This document shows, piece by piece, positions 22,080-30,685 of a stretch of 35,209 nucleotides of DNA. This DNA is from Muribaculaceae bacterium Isolate-110 (HZI) (GTDB lineage: Bacteria > Bacteroidota > Bacteroidia > Bacteroidales > Muribaculaceae). The DNA lies in NCBI GenBank assembly GCA_003762875.1, contig RIBL01000025.1, forward strand, positions 1-35,209, in the 5' to 3' direction. Position numbers and translations under genes: made by a program. Below the pieces are notes generated by a model, which saw only the letters and a list, made by a program, of their open reading frames with translations, was not told the DNA's origin and ran no database searches. Numbering within the stretch: the first letter of the stretch is position 1; every line of letters begins with the position of its first letter.

Positions 22080-22985
22080 ATGGAACTCCGTCAGATAAAA
22101 TATTTCGTAAAAGCCGCCGAACTGCTCAACTTTTCCGACGCTGCCCGCACGCTCAACGTGGCCCAGAGCACGCTGTCGCAACAAGTGAAGCAGCTTGAGG
22201 ACGAGCTCGGCATACAGCTCTTTGAGCGTCACGCCCATGCCATAAGCCTGACCGAAGCCGGGCAGGAACTACTACCCTATGCGCGGCGCACGGTGTATGA
22301 TGCCGACACATGCATCGCACGCATCAACGACCTCTCCAATCTTGCCTCCGGCTCTCTCAACATAGGCGTGACCTACTCGTTCAGCCCCATACTCACCGAG
22401 ACCCTCATAGAGTTCACCCGCGAATACCCCAACGTGCGGCTCAATATTTTCTACAAACCGATGGCCGAACTTATGGAGATGCTCCATTCGCGCTCGGTCG
22501 ATTTCGTACTGGCGTTCCGTCCATCGGTAAGAATCGAAGAGATAGAGTCTCACGTCCTGTTTGACAATCATCTTGCCGTCATCGTGCGCGATGGACATCC
22601 GCTTGCTTGCAAGGAGCGTGTCGGCATCGCCGATCTGAGCCGTTACAATCTCGCGCTTCCATCCAAAGGCCTTCAGGCTCGCAATGCTTTTGACCATTAT
22701 CTCTCGGCCCGGTCCGGACAGCTCGACATACGCATCGAGCTCAACGAGGTCAACATTCTGCTCGAACTCATCAAGCACAGCAACATGGTCACTGTTCTCG
22801 CCGAAGCCACCGTCTACAACCAGCTCGGAGTTAAAGCCATACCGCTCGACTTGCCATCCAACGAGATGGAAGGATGTGTCCACATGCTCCGCAACTGTTA
22901 CCGCAAGCACTCGGCTCTTCGTTTCATCCATATGCTGCGCGAGTCAAACGCCGTCAAGGCCCGCGTACACGGATGGTTCACCTGA
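22080..22985 (+). CDS. LysR-family transcriptional regulator
   Basis: A 301-residue LTTR. The N-terminal winged helix-turn-helix reads MELRQIKYFVKAAELLNFSDAARTLNVAQSTLSQQVKQLEDELG and then FERHAHAISLTEAG. The effector domain follows with IGVTYSFSPILTETLIEFTREYPNVRL. It lies tail-to-tail with the catalase gene (36 bp apart) and directly behind the ThrE genes. Position next to a catalase suggests OxyR, but the paired redox cysteines of OxyR are not seen at the expected place; the only nearby Cys is in HPLACKERVG. The regulated genes are therefore uncertain: catalase, ThrE or distant targets. Confidence 0.9.
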   Translation: MELRQIKYFVKAAELLNFSDAARTLNVAQSTLSQQVKQLEDELGIQLFERHAHAISLTEAGQELLPYARRTVYDADTCIARINDLSNLASGSLNIGVTYSFSPILTETLIEFTREYPNVRLNIFYKPMAELMEMLHSRSVDFVLAFRPSVRIEEIESHVLFDNHLAVIVRDGHPLACKERVGIADLSRYNLALPSKGLQARNAFDHYLSARSGQLDIRIELNEVNILLELIKHSNMVTVLAEATVYNQLGVKAIPLDLPSNEMEGCVHMLRNCYRKHSALRFIHMLRESNAVKARVHGWFT

Positions 22986-23021
22986 CGGCGTCTGAGAGAG
23001 AGAAATATATATATTGACCGA

Positions 23022-24530
23022 TTATTTTCTTACACATTCACGCTTGTCCCATACAGGATGAGCCGGGTCCTCGGCCACAAGCGCGTCGGCCAGGTCTATG
23101 CCGAGCGCGTTGGCCAACATACGTCCATACTCTTCATCAGCGTTATGACACGCGCGCACGTGGCGTTGCTTGATGAAAAGCGGCACTCCATCCATCTGTG
23201 CGGCAGTGTTGTCACACGTCGCTTTCTTGTCGTCATCGCTCATGAGACGCCACAACTTGCCCGGCTGGGTATAATAATCGTCATCATACTCGCGCTCATC
23301 ATAATTATACATCTCCCCATGCAGCTCAAGCGGAGGCTGCTTGAGTTCGGGCGAGTCCTTCCATTCGCCAAAACTGTTAGGCTCATATGATATTGTAGCC
23401 CCCAGATTGCCGTCGGTACGCATCTTGCCGTCACGATGATAGGAATGATACGGACATTTCGGCATATTGACCGGGATGAGGTTACTGTTGACCCCGAGTC
23501 GATAACGCTGGGCGTCACCGTAGGAAAACAGACGCCCCTGTAGCATCTTGTCGGGCGACAGACCTATACCGTCGACTATATTCGACGGATTGAACGCCGC
23601 CTGTTCTATCTCGGCATAAAAATTTTCGGGATTACGGTTAAGTTCGAGTATACCTACATCACGCAACGGGAAATCCTTGTGATACCACACTTTAGTGAGG
23701 TCAAACGGATTGATGTGATACTCGCGGGCCTCCTCCTCTGTCATAATCTGCACTTGCAGTTTCCAGCGCGGGTAGTCGCCTCGCTCGATAGCATCGAAAA
23801 GATCGCGCTGATTCGACTCGCGGTCTTTGGCTATGACAGCCTCTGCCTCGGCATCAGTGAGATTTTTAATACCCTGGAGAGTGCGGAAATGAAATTTCAC
23901 CCACACACGTTTATCATCCTTGTTGATAAAACTGAACGTGTGGCTTCCAAAGCCGTGCATATGTCTGAACGATGCCGGTATGCCGCGCGGCGACATGGTG
24001 ATGGTCACCTGATGGAGAGCCTCGGGCAAAAGAGTCCAGAAATCCCAGTTGCTTGTGGGATTGCGCATACCTGTACGCGGGTCGCGCTTGATGGCATGAT
24101 TGAGATCAGGAAACTTCAACGGGTCACGCAGGAAAAACACAGGCGTATTATTGCCTACAAGATCCCAGTTCCCCTCATCGGTATAAAATTTCATCGCAAA
24201 GCCACGGATGTCGCGCTCAGCGTCAGCCGCGCCACGCTCGCCGGCCACAGTAGAAAATCTCACAAGACACGGAGTCTGCTTGCCTATCTTTGAAAATATC
24301 GAAGCCCGTGTAAATTCAGTGATATCATCAGTGACAGTAAAAGTGCCAAACGCACCCGAGCCCTTGGCATGCATACGACGTTCGGGTATTACCTCACGGT
24401 CGAAGTGAGCTATTTTCTCAAGATACCAAGGATCACTTGCGGTCATAGGGCCCGGTCGGCCGGCAGTCTGAGCATTCTGGTTGTCGGCGATAGGGCGTCC
24501 GTTTTCAGCGGTAAGTCTTTTCTTATCCAT
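23022..24530 (-). CDS. katA: Heme catalase (monofunctional, small-subunit type)
   Basis: A 502-residue catalase that splits hydrogen peroxide into water and oxygen. The distal His is in [13 protein letters not shown] (about 53), the distal Asn in [19 protein letters not shown] (about 126), and the proximal heme Tyr in [23 protein letters not shown] (about 335). The C-terminal domain is short, so it is the small-subunit clade. Start [18 protein letters not shown] is typical. No TAnnTTTG box is evident right upstream. It converges on the LysR gene. Confidence 0.95.
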   Translation of the reverse strand: MDKKRLTAENGRPIADNQNAQTAGRPGPMTASDPWYLEKIAHFDREVIPERRMHAKGSGAFGTFTVTDDITEFTRASIFSKIGKQTPCLVRFSTVAGERGAADAERDIRGFAMKFYTDEGNWDLVGNNTPVFFLRDPLKFPDLNHAIKRDPRTGMRNPTSNWDFWTLLPEALHQVTITMSPRGIPASFRHMHGFGSHTFSFINKDDKRVWVKFHFRTLQGIKNLTDAEAEAVIAKDRESNQRDLFDAIERGDYPRWKLQVQIMTEEEAREYHINPFDLTKVWYHKDFPLRDVGILELNRNPENFYAEIEQAAFNPSNIVDGIGLSPDKMLQGRLFSYGDAQRYRLGVNSNLIPVNMPKCPYHSYHRDGKMRTDGNLGATISYEPNSFGEWKDSPELKQPPLELHGEMYNYDEREYDDDYYTQPGKLWRLMSDDDKKATCDNTAAQMDGVPLFIKQRHVRACHNADEEYGRMLANALGIDLADALVAEDPAHPVWDKRECVRK

Positions 24531-24670
24531 ACAATCATAATGGGGGCTAAAAGGTAAAACAAATCATCATTAACAACAACAGCCCCGCCCCTAAAGTTTG
24601 CTCCAGAGCCCATCTTCCTCCGCCCCATTCGCCCATCCACCCCCATCCTCGCGAAGCTTTGTCCCCGCTT

Positions 24671-24686
24671 CCGAGCTTCAGCTCGG
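24671..24686. repeat. CCGAGC-TTCA-GCTCGG hairpin upstream of the unknown gene
   Basis: A 6-bp perfect stem with a 4-base loop. A second hairpin with the same stem and a CCAA loop lies at 25406-25421 at the end of the same gene. The pair frames the gene and may be a dispersed palindromic repeat family (REP-like). Confidence 0.6.
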
Positions 24687-24732
24687 CACCACAGCGCGGC
24701 GTTATCGCACCCCCTTCAGTCCCATCCTGCCC

Positions 24733-24740
24733 TATCTTTG
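24733..24740 (+). promoter_or_regulatory. -7 box (TATCTTTG) six bases before the unknown gene
   Basis: TATCTTTG ends at 24740 and ATG starts at 24746, the same spacing as at the LysR gene. It supports the chosen start and suggests a leaderless transcript. Confidence 0.5.
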
Positions 24741-24745
24741 CAATC

Positions 24746-25441
24746 ATGAGGCTCATCACCAAAAACACCCGTCACAGACCGCCCGTCCCCGACATCTGGT
24801 GTCACGGATTCGCGCGATATCTCGGCAGGCAGCTCACCCCGCCCGAGCGAGCCGTCATATCCGCCCTCGAAAAACAGCGACGCCAAAGCCATCCCGCACC
24901 GATAATGATCATCGACCGCGGCCATCGCGACTCCACAGCCATCCTCCGAAGCTACCTAGCCTATCGCCTCGCCACATCACCCAAAGGCGCGACAGCCATC
25001 AGTTGCACCCCCGACAAGCCACGCCGTCTCAAGCGAGAACCAAGGCTCCGCCACATCACCTACCGTCAGATTGACAGCATCCGTGGGAGCACACCCGCAT
25101 TCATGCTATTGCTCAACGCCCATCTGGCCAAGACCTTCTCACCCTTCCACCCTCGGCAACACAACTTCAAACGCGTATGCTCCGCCCTCTTCCCCATCCT
25201 CGACGCCTCCGGCTTCCTGGTCATCCACCTGCATGCCGACCACATCCCCTCCCACGCCCCGGGCATAGCCGAATGCCCCTCCGACCCGCCCCGGTCACCC
25301 GATGACGCTACCGTCGAGGAAGTCTCCGTCATCACCATTCCGAGCCTCGAGGCCCTCGACAAGCTCCTGCTATCACTGCGACAGTGCGCAGTCCTTGTCT
25401 CGGCCCCGAGCCCAAGCTCGGCTCCCCCTCACCCGCTTTAG
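24746..25441 (+). CDS. Protein of unknown function, 231 residues, from a C-rich gene
   Basis: The reading frame begins at ATG 24746 behind a TATCTTTG box and ends at TAG 25439-25441. The plus strand is strongly C-rich here, unlike neighbouring genes, and the protein is rich in Pro, Arg, His and Ser. Visible stretches are VPDIWCHGFARYLGRQLTPPE (about 14-34), PIMIIDRGHRDSTAILRSYL (about 52-71) and FPILDASGFLVIHLHADHIPSH. I recognise no family. The central segment has an alternating strand-helix order like a Rossmann or P-loop fold, but no Walker A motif. The C-terminal 20 residues (APSPSSAPPHPL) are encoded by a palindromic repeat and may be an add-on. Coding status is likely but not certain. 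Confidence 0.5.
   Translation: MRLITKNTRHRPPVPDIWCHGFARYLGRQLTPPERAVISALEKQRRQSHPAPIMIIDRGHRDSTAILRSYLAYRLATSPKGATAISCTPDKPRRLKREPRLRHITYRQIDSIRGSTPAFMLLLNAHLAKTFSPFHPRQHNFKRVCSALFPILDASGFLVIHLHADHIPSHAPGIAECPSDPPRSPDDATVEEVSVITIPSLEALDKLLLSLRQCAVLVSAPSPSSAPPHPL
25406..25421. repeat. CCGAGC-CCAA-GCTCGG hairpin at the end of the unknown gene
   Basis: The same stem as at 24671-24686 with another loop, here inside the last codons of the gene. See the upstream copy for comparison. Confidence 0.6.
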
Positions 25442-25446
25442 CGGTA

Positions 25447-25483
25447 CGCCGTGCTCCGCAGCCCAAAGCTAAACCGCACGGCG
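25447..25483. terminator. Possible hairpin terminator between the unknown gene and the TonB pseudogene
   Basis: CGCCGTGC (25447-25454) and GCACGGCG (25476-25483) form a perfect 8-bp stem with a 21-base loop just after the stop codon. A smaller CCGC-TTTA-GCGG hairpin overlaps the stop itself. No T-run follows, so termination is uncertain; it may be part of the palindromic repeat family. Confidence 0.4.
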
Positions 25484-25521
25484 AGCGTCCATTGACATTT
25501 TGACACCCATCCCCGGGCCCC

Positions 25522-27601
25522 TCATCGCTTTTTGGGCATTATATTCAATCTATACTGCACCGAAAAAAGCACATAACGAGGCAACGCATTGGAATAGGAA
25601 ATAGTTCGTCCGGAAGCATTTACCGCACAATTGACATTCGACAATTGGTGCAGCAGATCAAATCCGTCAGCCATAAACACCCACCGTCCGCCTCGCGGAG
25701 TATATGTGACACGCACATTCCATATGGCATCGGTCGTATCAAGATAGTTCAAGCCATACCCGCGACGCGTATAAAACATAAAATCCGTATTTATACCGAA
25801 CCCACACGGAAGCACAAACTGCCCCAGCACCCCATAATTGAAATGACGCGCATTTATCGTATTGAAATCCTCGCGGCTGGATATCGTGTGACGCAACATC
25901 CCGCCTCCCGACAGTTGCACATTCTGCCGTCCTATCTGCCAGTCGAGTTTAAGATTTCCCGACGCCACATGATTGGTCACCTTTGACTGCTCCGGTGCCG
26001 CCCGGTCGACACCTATCATATCAGCATAATTGGTTATACTGCCACCCGCATTCGCGCTCATGGTAAACTGTTGCCGGCGGCCAAACTGAAGCATGAACGA
26101 ATCATTGACACTATAACTGCTGTTGCCGTCAACATTATACGTACTCGTACGACGCACGCCTGTGGTCGTATCATATGTATATCCCCTCACAAGAGCATCA
26201 GTCGTAAAAGAGGCCGAACCGCTGAGCGTATTACTCAGAGTCCTCCCGTCAGGCCTGTATATCCATTCTATATTATGAGTACGTATATATTCATTACGCA
26301 GGTCAGGATTACCAACGGCGATATTGAGCGGGTCAGCGTCATTGACCACATCCACCATATGCAGCAGGTCGGGAGTCTTGGTATTGTAATTAAAAGAGTA
26401 TCTCAGTTCATTGGCATACGTCAGCCGTCTCCCCTTCGATATGGCACCCCATGAAAATATCGCACTTGCATCATATCGGGTCGCCACGGCCACAACAGAG
26501 CTTCGGGTCACAAGATAGTCCCGGCCGTCGCGCCAATAATCAAGATGGTCATGCTGTAATGAAATTTCAGGATGCAGTTGTATGAAGAGCTCAGTCTTCG
26601 GCCATATCTTAGTAGCCCACGATAATATCGGTTTGACAGAGTGACGGTTCGTCATCAGACGTGAAGTATAGCTGTTTGAGGGGTCCATGACAGCAAGATA
26701 TCCGCTCGGCACAGTCCCGTAGATACCCATGTCGGCAAGCCGGTCAAGTGCATACATATACGAGTCCTTGTCGGTATTCTCAAAGCGGTAGCTGTAATAA
26801 ACATTTAATCTCATTTTACCAACTGTGGTACCGTACTCCACCGTGCCGTCAAGCGTCAGCCGACGGTTAGGCGAATTGTCAAAATACTGTCTTTTAGTCA
26901 CTGCCGCCACAGGGTCCGCCCCGTAATTGATATTATAGTCGCGCCACAATTCCTCCTTGGCATCCTTATATTTGACACCAAGCTGAAAACGCACAATGTC
27001 ATTCGTCCTCGGTATCTTATAATTCAGAGTCGGAAAACACTGCACCTCCCATTCACGGCCATGTCCGTCACTGCGTGTGACCGAACGATTGGAGTGCGTC
27101 AAGCATCGAACCGTCGGAAAGCTGAAAAGCCGAAGCATTATAGACCAGCGTATCTCCTTTATGATAAAACTTTATTTTTGACGCCGTGACAGTCACCTCG
27201 TTAAGTTTATGGGGTGCTTTTTGGAGAAACACTATAGGAATCTCACGCCTGTCTTCCCTTTTCCCGACATTTTCCACACGATAAGTGACCGTTTGGGTTA
27301 TGTAGCCCGGACACTCTACATCAAACACATATGTCTAATCCTTGCGTTCAACCATAAACCCGAACCTGGCCAACTCGATAACTTCGCCATTCTTGTACGT
27401 ACGGCCACGGTCTGCCTTGATGGAATCAATCCTATTTCCGGCAGCATCATATCTCACCACCACAGCCGATGTCAGCTCGGTGCCCAGCACAGCGTCCTTG
27501 ACCCTGCCGGAGAGATAAAGCATGTCATCCTCCTTTCCGGACAGACTGAAACAGATAAAAAGTAACAATAGGCATGCGATGAAGCGATTCGGTTGTTTCA
27601 T
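25522..27601 (-). pseudogene. TonB-dependent outer-membrane receptor, broken (amber stop and internal deletion)
   Basis: The remains start with a signal peptide (MKQPNRFIACLLLLFICFSLSG) and a carboxypeptidase-like regulatory domain (LYLSGRVKDAVLGTELTSAVVV). An in-frame TAG at 27335-27337 interrupts between ERKD and TYVFDVECPGYI. The frame then gives LNEVTVTASKIKFYHKGDTLVYN and SDGSMLDAL, the beginning of the plug. There it jumps, with a change of frame near 27095-27105, straight into the barrel (RSDGHGREWEVQCFPTLNYKIPRTND...), which continues 500 residues to the normal C-terminus. Most of the plug and the first strands, probably some 200 residues or more, are missing. It is divergent from cobU with a shared 170-bp region. 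Confidence 0.8.
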
Positions 27602-27773
27602 GATATTGGCATGTTTGGTGTATGTAAAGACATTTTCGCACTGATGTTATCTGTAAAAAAAATTGTAACTTTGTGCCGTATATCCTATTGACGTTTTAAA
27701 TTAGGATTTGTTACATAATTTTTTCATTATTTTCATTAAAGCCTCTGCGATAACAAGAGGGTGTTTCATAACA
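27602..27773. other. Divergent intergenic region; no B12 riboswitch recognised
   Basis: 172 bp between the receptor pseudogene and cobU. A TAACTTTG box lies at 27666-27673. I looked for the B12-box and other cobalamin-riboswitch core motifs and did not find them on either strand. A long A-run (27655-27662) and an AT-rich leader of about 95 bp precede cobU. Confidence 0.5.
27666..27673 (+). promoter_or_regulatory. -7 box (TAACTTTG) for the cobU operon
   Basis: Matches TAnnTTTG; the ATG of cobU is about 100 bp downstream. The -33 region is weak. Confidence 0.55.
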
Positions 27774-28286
27774 ATGGCTGATATAATAATGATCACAGGA
27801 GGCCAACGTTCCGGTAAAAGCCAATTGGCCGAAGAGATGGCTCTGTCTCTTTCGCCAAAGCCTGTATACATTGCCACCGCCCGTGTGTGGGACGACGAGT
27901 TTCGCCGCCGTGTGGAGTTGCACAAGCTCCGCCGTGGTCCGGAATGGACCACACATGAGGCTCCGCTCGATGTTGCATCGGTGTCGCTCGGCAAGGACGA
28001 CACTGTGCTGTTTGACTGCGTGACTCTCTGGGCTACAAACTGGTTTTTCGAGTGTGGTGAGGACTCCGCCAAAGCTCTTGCCGCTATGAAAGAGCAGTTG
28101 GACAGATTATGCGCAAAATGCCGGCACATTATTTTTGTCACCAATGAGATTGGATTGGGCGGTGTGGCTGAAAACGCCATGCAACGCCACTTTACCGACC
28201 TGCAGGGCTACATAAACCAACACATCGCAGCTACGGCCTCGGAGGTCTACATGTCAGTATCAGGCATCCCTCTGAGATTAAAGTAA
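27774..28286 (+). CDS. cobU: Adenosylcobinamide kinase / adenosylcobinamide-phosphate guanylyltransferase
   Basis: A 170-residue bifunctional enzyme that phosphorylates adenosylcobinamide and then attaches GMP from GTP, activating it for nucleotide-loop assembly. The ATG at 27774 places the P-loop GGQRSGKSQLAEE at residues 9-21, as in CobU; the frame opens further upstream without similarity. Other motifs are YIATARVWDDEFRRRVELHKLRRG, with the His used for guanylylation, DCVTLWATNW and FVTNEIGLGGV. Length is normal. It begins a plus-strand operon with cobT (63 bp), cobS and cobC. Confidence 0.95.
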   Translation: MADIIMITGGQRSGKSQLAEEMALSLSPKPVYIATARVWDDEFRRRVELHKLRRGPEWTTHEAPLDVASVSLGKDDTVLFDCVTLWATNWFFECGEDSAKALAAMKEQLDRLCAKCRHIIFVTNEIGLGGVAENAMQRHFTDLQGYINQHIAATASEVYMSVSGIPLRLK

Positions 28287-28349
28287 CAGTTTAATCACCC
28301 GTTTGAAATTACAAAAACGACACATTAAAGCACTTGATTAGCCATCACC

Positions 28350-29390
28350 ATGAAACAATTTGATATCCAACCGGTCGACCGCTCAATACAGCAGGACGCA
28401 ATAAATAAAATTGACAATCTGACCAAGCCCAAAGGTTCGCTCGGGCGGCTTGAAGAACTGGCCCTGCGCCTGTGCATGATACAGCACACTCTTTCGCCGC
28501 AACTGCATCAGCCTCACAATGTGCTTTTCGCCGCCGACCACGGCATCATCGAAGAAGGCGTGAGCGTTTCGCCCAAGGAGGTGACGTGGCAGCAGTTGAG
28601 CCATTTCTCCAAAGGAGGCGCGGGCATCAACTTCCTATGCGACCAACATGGTTTCAGACTCGTGCTTGTCGACTCGGGCGTGGATTATGACATCCCGTCC
28701 GGCCACGGCATCATCGACATGAAAGTCAGACGTTCGACACGCAATTATCTCCACGAGGCTGCCATGACCGAAGACGAACTCGAACTTTGCCTCGAACGCG
28801 GGGCCAAAGTGGTCGATGACATCGCCGACTCTACCGGATGCAATATCATAAGTTTCGGCGAAATGGGCAGCGGCAACACATCTTCGTCATCGATATGGAT
28901 GCACCTCTTCACCGGCATCTCCCTCGACAAATGCATCGGAGCCGGTGCCGGACTTGACTCGGATGGCATCCGACACAAATATGATGTGCTCTCACGGGCT
29001 GTCGCCAATTACTCTGGCGATGGAAGCGTGAAGTCTCAAATGGCATGGTTTGGCGGTTATGAGATGGCTATGGCTGTCGGAGGCATGCTCAGGGCGGCCG
29101 AGAGAGGCATGACAATAATTGTCGACGGTTTCATCATGACGAGTTGCATACTGGCTGCCTCGCGACTCCATCCGACAGTGCTCGACTATGCCATATTCGG
29201 ACATCAGGGTGATGAATGCGGACATAAACTGATGCTTGAAGCCATGGGCGTAAAAGCATTGCTCCACCTCGACTTACGCCTCGGCGAAGGTTCCGGTGCT
29301 GTGTGTGCCTACCCGATCATCGAATCGGCCGTAAGAATGATCAACCACATGGATTCGTTTGGTTCGGTCAACGTCACAAAATACTTTTAG
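28350..29390 (+). CDS. cobT: Nicotinate-nucleotide--dimethylbenzimidazole phosphoribosyltransferase
   Basis: A 346-residue enzyme that makes alpha-ribazole phosphate from nicotinate mononucleotide and a lower-ligand base. Conserved parts are [18 protein letters not shown] near the start, [16 protein letters not shown] (about 53-68), [25 protein letters not shown], and the catalytic Glu region [19 protein letters not shown] near the C-terminus. Which base is activated (benzimidazole, adenine or another) cannot be read from sequence. It lies 6 bp before cobS. Confidence 0.96.
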   Translation: MKQFDIQPVDRSIQQDAINKIDNLTKPKGSLGRLEELALRLCMIQHTLSPQLHQPHNVLFAADHGIIEEGVSVSPKEVTWQQLSHFSKGGAGINFLCDQHGFRLVLVDSGVDYDIPSGHGIIDMKVRRSTRNYLHEAAMTEDELELCLERGAKVVDDIADSTGCNIISFGEMGSGNTSSSSIWMHLFTGISLDKCIGAGAGLDSDGIRHKYDVLSRAVANYSGDGSVKSQMAWFGGYEMAMAVGGMLRAAERGMTIIVDGFIMTSCILAASRLHPTVLDYAIFGHQGDECGHKLMLEAMGVKALLHLDLRLGEGSGAVCAYPIIESAVRMINHMDSFGSVNVTKYF

Positions 29391-29396
29391 GATTAC

Positions 29397-30155
29397 ATGA
29401 ACAGCCTGTTTTCTGCAATCATATTGTTCACCCGGTTGCCGTTGTGGCGATGGGTGGATATACCCCGGGAGAGCTACGACAGGGCTGTGGTCTACTGGCC
29501 GCTTGTCGGATGGCTCACTGGAGGATTATGCGCCTTGATTATTGTGCTTTGCCCTCCTTGTTGGGACATCAGTATAGTCGTGACGGTGGCTCTGCTCGCC
29601 CGTGTATTGCTCACCGGCGCGCTTCATGAGGACGGCCTGGCAGACTTCTGTGACGGTTTCGGAGGTGGTCACGACAAAGACCGCATACTTGCCATAATGA
29701 AAGACTCTCACATAGGCACCTATGGAGTGATTGGCCTGATACTCTATTACCTGTTGGCTGTACGGGCTTTGTCGGCAATGCCGGCCTGGATGGCCGGACT
29801 CGCAATATTAGCCTGCGACCCGTTTGCAAAACTATGTGCGTCCCAGCTCACCAACATACTCCCCTACGCGCGTCCTGAAGGTGCTAAAAACAGGATTTCA
29901 TATACACGCATGGATGCCGCACAGATAGCACTGCAGCTTGTGACAGGAAGTGCCCCTCTGCTTTATCTGATATATAAGACCGGGCCATTGTTCGGACTCG
30001 CGGCAATAGCACCGATAGCCATATGCGCGTCGCTGATGCTACTGATGCGCAAACGCATAGGCGGATATACCGGCGACTGCTGCGGGGCCACATTTCTGAT
30101 ATGCGAACTGTCGATGCTCCTCACAGTCGACATAATCTGCTGGAGCGTATCATGA
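29397..30155 (+). CDS. cobS: Adenosylcobinamide-GDP ribazoletransferase (cobalamin synthase)
   Basis: A 252-residue inner-membrane enzyme with about six hydrophobic segments that joins adenosylcobinamide-GDP to alpha-ribazole or its phosphate, the last assembly step. Signatures are FTRLPLWRWVDIP, YWPLVGWLTGG, the acidic metal-binding motif HEDGLADFCDGFGGG (about 77-91) and RILAIMKDSHIGTYGV. GGYTGDCCGA near the C-terminus is also typical. The stop overlaps the cobC start (ATGA). Confidence 0.95.
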   Translation: MNSLFSAIILFTRLPLWRWVDIPRESYDRAVVYWPLVGWLTGGLCALIIVLCPPCWDISIVVTVALLARVLLTGALHEDGLADFCDGFGGGHDKDRILAIMKDSHIGTYGVIGLILYYLLAVRALSAMPAWMAGLAILACDPFAKLCASQLTNILPYARPEGAKNRISYTRMDAAQIALQLVTGSAPLLYLIYKTGPLFGLAAIAPIAICASLMLLMRKRIGGYTGDCCGATFLICELSMLLTVDIICWSVS

Positions 30156-30685
30156 GACTCGTATTCATACGCCACACCTCGGTGGCCGTGGAGCGTGGTG
30201 TCTGCTACGGACAATCCGACGTCCCGGTAGCCGAGTCTTTCGAGACGGAGGCTGAAGCCGTAAAGAAGCGTCTTGAAGCATACCGTTTTGACCGCGTATA
30301 TTCAAGCCCGCTGTCTCGCTGCATGAAGTTGGCGGTTTATTGCGGTTACAATAATCCAATTACGGATTCACGGTTGCTGGAAATGAATTTTGGCGAATGG
30401 GAAATGAAAAGGTTTGACGAAATTACTGATCCAAGACTCCGTCTGTGGTATGATGACTATCTCAATGTTCACGCCACCGGGGGCGAATCAGCCATGGAGC
30501 AACGGGCTCGGCTGGAGGATTTTATCACCGACCTGTGTGCCACATGCGACAGCGATGAGACAATCGCCATATTCTGCCACGGCGGCATAATAATACACGC
30601 CATGGCAATCCTTGACCGGGCAGACTACACCGAGGCGTTCAGACACCAGCCTGGCTACGGTGCTATATCAGAATGGCACATCTGA
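30152..30685 (+). CDS. cobC: Alpha-ribazole phosphatase (histidine phosphatase family)
   Basis: A 177-residue phosphoglycerate-mutase-like phosphatase that removes the 5'-phosphate of alpha-ribazole phosphate or adenosylcobalamin phosphate. The ATG at 30152 overlaps the cobS stop. Motifs are the catalytic FIRHTSVAVERGVCYGQSDVPV, SSPLSRCMKLA, LLEMNFGEWEMKRFDEI and IFCHGGII with the second catalytic His. It is the last gene of the operon and its 3' end overlaps the convergent cbiB gene by 23 bp. Confidence 0.92.
   Translation: MRLVFIRHTSVAVERGVCYGQSDVPVAESFETEAEAVKKRLEAYRFDRVYSSPLSRCMKLAVYCGYNNPITDSRLLEMNFGEWEMKRFDEITDPRLRLWYDDYLNVHATGGESAMEQRARLEDFITDLCATCDSDETIAIFCHGGIIIHAMAILDRADYTEAFRHQPGYGAISEWHI

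Noticed and set aside
22272-22931. Minus-strand frame of 219 codons opposite the LysR gene
   Set aside because: Antisense shadow of a gene with a clear helix-turn-helix and effector domain.
22080-22985. Calling the LysR gene oxyR
   Set aside because: The neighbour is a catalase, but the OxyR cysteine pair is not found in the effector domain.
23679-24293. Plus-strand frame of 204 codons opposite the catalase gene
   Set aside because: Antisense of conserved catalase coding sequence; no motif of its own.
24746-25441. Phage terminase-like ATPase
   Set aside because: The strand-helix order in the centre is reminiscent, but there is no Walker A motif and no phage genes nearby.
27602-27773. Cobalamin riboswitch before cobU
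   Set aside because: I searched for the B12-box and conserved core on both strands and could not recognise them; a covariance model would be decisive.
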